Shown here piece by piece: positions 58,866 through 64,000 of a DNA stretch of 64,000 nt. Under the pieces are notes generated by a model that saw only the letters and a program-made list of their open reading frames with translations, was not told the origin of the DNA and searched no databases. Each line of letters opens with the position of its first letter. Position 1 is the stretch's first letter. The stretch comes from Sternotherus odoratus (taxonomy: Eukaryota > Chordata > Testudines > Kinosternidae): assembly GCA_032164245.1 (NCBI GenBank), contig JAVMKO010000001.1, positions 249,931,644 through 249,995,643 of the forward strand. The letters run 5' to 3'. The translations under genes and the position numbers were made by a program.

Positions 58866-59124
58866 AAAATGTTTCTTGCAACTTGGAATGTCCATACCCT
58901 ACTAGATGAATGTGAAAAACCCAAACACAGAACAGTAATTGTTGTCTGACAACTCTCGAGGTACAACATCGACATCGCTGCTCTCAGCTAAACAAGACGT
59001 GCAGATGAAGGCCACTTGAGGAAAGAGGGTGGCAGTTACACTTTTCTTCTGGAAAGGAAACCAGCAAGTGACAGGCGAATACATGGTGTTGGCTTTGCCA
59101 TTAAAAACTTCCTAGTCAACCGCC
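58866..59124 (+). pseudogene. Non-LTR retrotransposon endonuclease N-terminus remnant
   Basis: The plus strand reads LATWNVHTLLDE, a TGA stop, QLSRYNIDIAALS, a TAA stop, then TRRADEGHLR and GVGFAIKNFLVNRL. TWNVxTL, the ALSETR-like site and the VGFAIKN block are hallmarks of AP-type endonucleases of LINEs. The copy stops abruptly at an inserted LTR-like element and continues at 60174. Confidence 0.75.
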
Positions 59125-60173
59125 TGTAGCGGTGCTGGTTCTGGAAGGACCCAAATAAGAATGCCAATTCAGGACAAATTGCTTCAAGCAGGGCAGTTAC
59201 AGCCCAAGGCTAGGGTTTTTCCAACTCTAAGGCAAACCAAACCAAACCAGCCAGACAGAGAGGACTTTGGTTTTACCCCACTGGCTAACCACAAGTCACA
59301 CAAGAAATTCCTGTACACACTCCAGTTTCCCAGTATCACCACCAGCAGCCACTTGTTATAGGGATGTCTGGTTATGAAAACCAATACCCCAGTAAAAGAA
59401 AAAGGTTTTCCCGATCCCAAAGAACCAAGTCCCAGACCCAGGTCAATATACACGTTAGATCTTACCCACAAATCACACTGTTGTCAGTCCTTTAGAATCT
59501 AAAATCTAAAGGCTTATTCATAAAAGAAAAAAGATATAGATGAGAGCTAGATTGGTTAAATGAAATCAATTAAATACAGTATTGGCAAAATTCTTGGTTC
59601 AGGCTTCTAGCACTGATAGAATAAACTGCAGGTTCAAATCAAGTCTCTGGAGTACATCCACAGCTGGGATGGGTCATTCAGTCCTTTGTTCAGAGTTTCA
59701 GTTTGTAGAAAAGTCCCTCTAGAAGTATAAAGCAGGATTAAAGACAAAATGGAGATGAGGCACCAGTCTTTTATAGCCTTTTCCAGGTATAAAAACCTCT
59801 TAGTTCTTACTGTGGAAAATTACAGCAAAATGGCGTTTGGAGTCACGTGGGCAAGTCCCTGCATACCTTGCTGAGTCACAAGGTTTGTCTGCCTTCTTTC
59901 AATGGGTCAGTTGTATAGCTGATGGTCGTCAATGGGCCATCAAGCAGGCTAGGCAGAGCTGACACCAACTTGTCTGGGATGTCACCCTGAAGCATAGCAT
60001 AAATGTGAGATACAAACAGTATAGAGCCAATATAAATTATACAAATACAAAAATACAAAATGATACACGTATACAGATAGATAATCATAACTAGCAAACC
60101 ATAACCTGGTGTTAGACCCTTATTTAACCCCCTTTATATAAGATTTGGTGCCACTATTGGACCTTGGTCTACA
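59125..60173 (-). mobile_element. LTR-like element inserted in the LINE, antisense
   Basis: It begins TGTAGCGG and ends GGTCTACA, matching TGTAG/CTACA termini. On the minus strand a TATA-like GGCTATAAAAG lies near 59770-59782. It shares an ordered block with 17690-18190. No matching target duplication was found, so the ends may be off by some bases. Confidence 0.55.
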
Positions 60174-60830
60174 ATGATCTGTATGATCCCAGATTATGTC
60201 AATTCGCTGGGCCAGTCTTGCCTTTCGCAGACTGTTTTGCTGGGTATTCAACAATCACAACAACAGAACACATGCTTAAGCAGCAGTAATCCCAACTCTC
60301 TTCTATGGCTGTGAAGCTTGGGTGACCTACAGAAAACACCTGAAAAATCTGGAATGCCAGCACTAGCACTTTCTTCAGAAGATCCTCAACATAAAGTGAG
60401 AGGATCATTGCACTAATGTCAGTGTCCTCACAGAGGCCAACATCTTACCAAAACAACTGCTGTATGTCCAAGTCACCAAAGGAGAAAGGAAACGGGGAGG
60501 CCAAAATAAATGTTTTAAAGATACCCTCAAGATAAACATCAAGAGATGTGACATCGACACCGCACGCTGCGAAACAGCAGCCCAGGATCGGGATAACTGG
60601 AGAAGACTTGTCAGAGGGAAGTCCACTTTTGAGGAAAATCACCTTGCCCTGGTCGCAGAAAAATGCCAGAAAACAAAGGAAAGACAACAGTCACGCCGCC
60701 ATTGTGGCCCAACTCTGTCTTCCAACACCACCTGCAATGTCTGCCAAGGCTCAAGAATTGGACTCTTCGATCACCAAGTACCCATGGACAATAAAACCTG
60801 TGAAAGAGATCATCTTTGACCACAAGGGAT
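60174..60830 (+). pseudogene. Non-LTR retrotransposon C-terminus remnant
   Basis: Readable pieces are LFYGCEAWVTYRKHLKNLE (with a short frame change nearby), KGERKRGGQNKCFKDTLK, DRDNWRRLV and CNVCQGSRIGLFDHQ. This is the C-terminal end of LINE reverse transcriptases with a terminal CxxC...H zinc-finger-like motif. Most of the reverse transcriptase is deleted between the endonuclease piece and this piece. Confidence 0.75.
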
Positions 60831-61004
60831 TGCTTATGATACAGAGTGATCTAGATTGCTTGGTAAACTGGGTGTAAGCAAACAATATGAATTTTAATAT
60901 GGTTAAATGTAAATGTGTACATCCAGGAACAAAAAAGTAGGCCATACTTACATGATGGGGAACTCTATTCCAGGACCCAGGGACTCTGAAAAAGATTTGG
61001 GAGG

Positions 61005-61847
61005 TGTGACGGGGCGGACCGGCCCCGCACGGGCCAGGGCTGCCCCTGGCCGGAAGTTCTAGCAGCGGAAGTCCCGCCCCCGCCGTACTGGGCATGCTCC
61101 AAGTGCTCAGGCAGTATAAAGGAAGGGAGCACAGCTCAGTCTGGGCTGACTGCCATAGGAGGAGGACGTGCCTGGAGAGCTCCCACGGAGGACCAGCTCC
61201 AGCCACACCAGGAGCCGGAACTGGAGCCGTGGCAGGACCCTGCCTCCGAGTCTGAAGCCGACCACAGCCAGCCAGGAGCCATAGACCACTACCTGACTGA
61301 GGGGGCGACGGACCCAGCCCTATATGGGGGATCTGCAACCAGCCAGGGGACCCCGTCGCTGGATCAGGTAGGAACTGACCCCAGGATAGTGAGGGAGTGG
61401 TATTGCCCACCCGAGGACACTCAGCGTGTTGCGGTAGGACCTCCCCGCTGAGTGGGGGTCAGGTGCAGGCCGCTAGGCCACACTGCCCGAGGGAAGGGGG
61501 ATTGCTATGGACTCTGGCCGCTAGGCCACACTGCCCCAGTGAAGGGGGGCTGATATGGACTCTGGCCATTGGGCCACACTGCCCCAGTGAAGGGGGGCTG
61601 ATATGGACTCTGGCCATTGGGCCACACTGCCCCAGTGAAGGGGGGCTGATATGGACTCTGGCCATTGGGCCACACTGCCCCAGTGAAGGGGGGCTGATAT
61701 GGACTCTGGCCATTGGGCCACACTGCCCCAGCCGAGGGGGCTGATATTGACTCTGGCCATTGGGTCACACTGTCCCAGCCGACGGGACTCGTCAGGGACT
61801 CCGGCCACTAGGCCTCACTGCCCCGCCTGGGGGCCCGAACCCTGACA
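61005..61847 (+). mobile_element. Solo LTR, 843 bp, with TSD
   Basis: It begins TGTGACGGGGCGG and ends CGAACCCTGACA (TG...CA). An exact 5-bp duplication GGAGG lies at 61000-61004 and 61848-61852. A TATA box, GCAGTATAAAGG, lies near 61111-61122. GC-rich. It interrupts the CR1. No internal coding region is present, so it looks like a recombined solo LTR. Family not identified. Confidence 0.88.
61462..61840 (+). repeat. 48-bp tandem repeat (about 8 units) inside the solo LTR
   Basis: Units start GACTCTGGCCATTGGG; GACTCTGG recurs at 61510, 61558, 61606, 61654 and 61702, then at 61749. The middle units are almost identical and the outer ones diverged. Since 48 is a multiple of 3, several frames stay open on both strands, which gives repetitive but meaningless ORFs. 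Confidence 0.95.
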
Positions 61848-62222
61848 GGAGGTCATGTGGATAATCAGCTGAACATAAAGTCCCAGGATAATGCTGTGAC
61901 AAAAAGGGCTAATGCAATCCTTGGATGCATAACCACGGGAATCTCAAGTAGGAGAAGAGAGGCTGTGTTATGTTCGTGTTTGGCACTGCTATGACTACTG
62001 TGTCCAGTTGTGATGCCCACAATTCAAGAAATGATGATGAGGAAAAATCAGATATGGTTCAGACAGGAGCCACAGGAATATTAAAGAATTAGAAAATATG
62101 CCTTATAGTGATAGATTCCAAGAGCTCAATCTATTTAGTTTAACAAAGAGAAGGGTAAAACATGATTTGATTAGCCTATAATTACCTACATAAGGAACAA
62201 ATATCCGGCAGAGAAAGGTATA

Positions 62223-62531
62223 CAGTAGACTCTTGATTATCCAGGATTGGGTTAACCAGAATGTAGATTAACCAGGATGTCAAAAAAATAATAATAATGC
62301 GTAACTCGCAGGGCCAGCTCTGAGTTTGTTGCCATCCCAAGAACAAACAACAACAAAAAAACCCACCAGGGTGCAGGGCAGCCAGTGAACCAACACCCCC
62401 TTCCTCTGGTGCAGGGTGGCTGGTGAACCAACGCCCTCCTCCCAATATTTCCTATTGATGGTGATTATCCAGGATTTTATTAACCAGGATTAATTTTTTC
62501 CCTATCATCCTGGATAATTGAGAGTCTACTG
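62223..62531. mobile_element. Tigger/pogo-type MITE, 309 bp
   Basis: Left end CAGTAGACTCTTGATTATCC, right end GGATAATTGAGAGTCTACTG, both flanked by TA (62221-62222 and 62532-62533), as in Tc1/mariner/pogo insertions. No transposase. Confidence 0.88.
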
Positions 62532-62812
62532 TAATATGATCCAGTGGCTGGAAGTTAGAGAAATTCAGACTAGAAGGCAGACATTTTTAACAGTGAGTGT
62601 AATGAACCATTGGAACAATTTACCAAGGGTTGTAGTGGATTCTCCATCACTGACCATTGTAAAATCAAGATTGGATGTTTTCCTAAAAGAGATGCTCTAG
62701 GAATTGTTTTGGGGAAGTTCTATGGTCCGTGTTATAGAGGAGCTCGCACTAGATTATCACAGTGGTCCCTTCTGGCCTTGGAATCTATCAATCTGCGAAT
62801 CATCTGAGAGAA

Positions 62813-63439
62813 GATTCTCTCTCTTTTCCTTGCCCAACAATGTGCTGTCCAGTGAAAACGACAGGTAATTTACTACAAAGTGTTTCTTTCTCTCTCTCCT
62901 CACACCTGAAGGTTGAGAGGGGCATTTTTGCTTTGTTATTGGCTGTAGAGTTGGCATTTCTTAAATTATTTTGATCTTGTTCTTTATTAGTGCAGAAAAG
63001 CTAGGGCACTGAGATGGATCTTCCTATGTAACTTGAAAACAGTGAGGTCCAAATTCATTCCAATCTCAGAAGGGGCCAATGTTTGGCCACCAAGCAAGTT
63101 CTGTTGCTAAATCTCACAAGTTTTACTTGTGTTGTGGACACCTGGTCTTCCCAATTCTGCCTGGCTATCAACTCTATGTGTCACTGCTGGGATATAGGAT
63201 GTATCAAATATAACCTGTTCTGTATAGCACACCTCTTATGGCTGCCTCTCAGCTGGGAATAGAAATTAGGTCTATTCCCCATTAACAGCTGAGAGGCACA
63301 AATAGGACAGTACATTTCAGCCATAAGCAAGGAGGATATTAGGATGAATTGAGGCCCTTTTGCAAGGAGGACCTTCAGGCCAGTCAAGGCACACTGCTGG
63401 AAGGATGCAGGGCAGTCTCTACCCATATGCAAACCATGC
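62813..63439. other. Unassigned stretch with a nested hairpin
   Basis: Nothing recognised except an inverted repeat: CTTATGGCTGCCTCTCAGCTG (63236-63256) pairs in two blocks with CAGCTGAGAGGCA (63287-63299) and CAGCCATAAG (63319-63328). Confidence 0.5.
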
Positions 63440-64000
63440 AACTGCTATCCTCATGACATGATCATGGGCAGTGCAAACAATGGTTGGGACATCATATACC
63501 TTTACCTTACTCCAGTTGTCAATGCAAGCCATTGGCTGATGTTGTCACCATCTCTGACTGAACATTTGGTACTATCATATAGATCCTTGATTAACCGAAT
63601 TACTTTGCTGGCATTCCATGAATATGCGATAATTCTCCAAAGACTAGATCTATGTATACTGTCAAACGCCTAATAGAAATCTATAAAATGTATCACACGA
63701 GGTGTTTGCCACTCTGCACTTTGTTCTATAATATGTCTGAGAACAACAATATAATCTGTCCATGATCTCAATAATCTAAATCCTACTTATTCTTCTCTGT
63801 GTTTAAGGCCTATTTATTTCTTGACATGTTCCAGAATAATGTGGCATATGATTTTCCCATGCACTAAGAGTAATTCTGTGTGATTCTTTCCCAGTTATTG
63901 CAGTTGCTAAGGTCACCCTTCTTTGACAATTTTACTACAAGGCTTCTCTTTCACTGCTTTGGGTTGGTTTCTTCATTCCATATTCTATCTAAATACACAA
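63440..64000 (-). pseudogene. Non-LTR retrotransposon reverse-transcriptase remnant
   Basis: Minus-strand translation gives pieces in the order expected of a LINE reverse transcriptase: NHTELLLVHGKIICHI, EEVGFRLL (AGFR block), EWQTPRVIHFIDFY then AFDSIHRSSLWRI, VIRLIKDLYD and WLALTTGVR. The FIDFxKAFDSIHR motif is the catalytic A block. Stops and shifts show it is dead. It continues beyond the right edge. Confidence 0.75.

Larger units (their letters stand above)
60838..62812 (+). mobile_element. CR1 LINE fragment, interrupted twice
   Basis: CR1 pieces lie at about 60838-61004, 61853-62220 and 62534-62812. Reading across the breaks restores the CR1 order: DWLVNWV and MVKCKCVHPG before, then the GATAATCAGCTGAACAT block, GCTAATGCAATCCTTGGATG, and the tail GGTCCCTTCTGGCCTTGGAA. 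Confidence 0.85.

Noticed and set aside
60751..61410. 219-codon minus-strand frame
   Set aside because: It crosses the LINE, CR1 and solo LTR boundaries, so it is a chance frame in GC-rich repeat DNA.
61397..61808. Repetitive open frames of 84-115 codons on both strands
   Set aside because: They arise from the 48-bp tandem repeat, a multiple of three, inside a solo LTR.
61462..61840. CRISPR-like regular repeats
   Set aside because: Whole 48-bp units are repeated without unique spacers, in a vertebrate LTR.
1..64000. tRNA, rRNA or other standard RNA genes
   Set aside because: None recognised by eye; MIR-like tails are SINE remnants.

Overview
This 64 kb window is vertebrate nuclear DNA, almost certainly from a turtle (Testudines). 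The evidence is a set of amniote interspersed repeats in combinations I associate with turtles: CR1 LINE copies ending in the turtle-type tail, a DIRS-like element, hAT-type MITEs with 8-bp target duplications, MIR-like SINEs, and a foldback repeat found in reptiles. There is no bacterial, plasmid or phage content. The species call is inferred from remembered repeat families, not from a search.

The only cellular gene recognised is EPSTI1 (epithelial stromal interaction 1) on the minus strand. It runs from exon 1 (ATG at 57510) leftward to 5940. Eight coding exons were placed by hand: 57323-57510, 47180-47238, 43609-43692, 38827-38900, 37509-37592, 29841-29914, 12573-12656 and 5940-6013. All have GT/AG borders and their phases join exactly from exon 1 to exon 6. 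The joined protein is a charged, Glu/Lys/Arg/Gln-rich coiled coil matching remembered mammalian EPSTI1. Two expected short exons (here called exon 7 and exon 10) were not found. The putative promoter (57511-57740) carries an ISRE core, a TATA-like box, a GC box and a PU.1/ETS-like site, which fits the interferon-inducible expression of this gene in mammals.

Layout. 1-2172: right part of a DIRS-like retroelement with an uninterrupted gag-like frame open to the left edge. 2173-3716: hAT element carrying a nested foldback element and a nested CR1. 5940-57510: EPSTI1 exons in long introns full of CR1, hAT MITE, DIRS, Gypsy, LTR and SINE remnants. 57511-57740: promoter. 57957-62812: nested transposons, including a hAT MITE, a non-LTR element split by an LTR-like insert, and a CR1 split by a solo LTR (with an internal 48-bp tandem repeat) and a Tigger-like MITE. 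63440-64000: reverse-transcriptase remnant on the minus strand.

Points most worth a second look: the intact gag-like frame with a CCHC knuckle and a long Arg-Ser tract; the foldback family with hammerhead-like core motifs and 11-14 bp target duplications; an apparent duplicated exon pair (84 nt + 74 nt, same phases) inside EPSTI1; a 106-bp near-perfect palindrome at 17545-17650; and clear orders of nested insertion.
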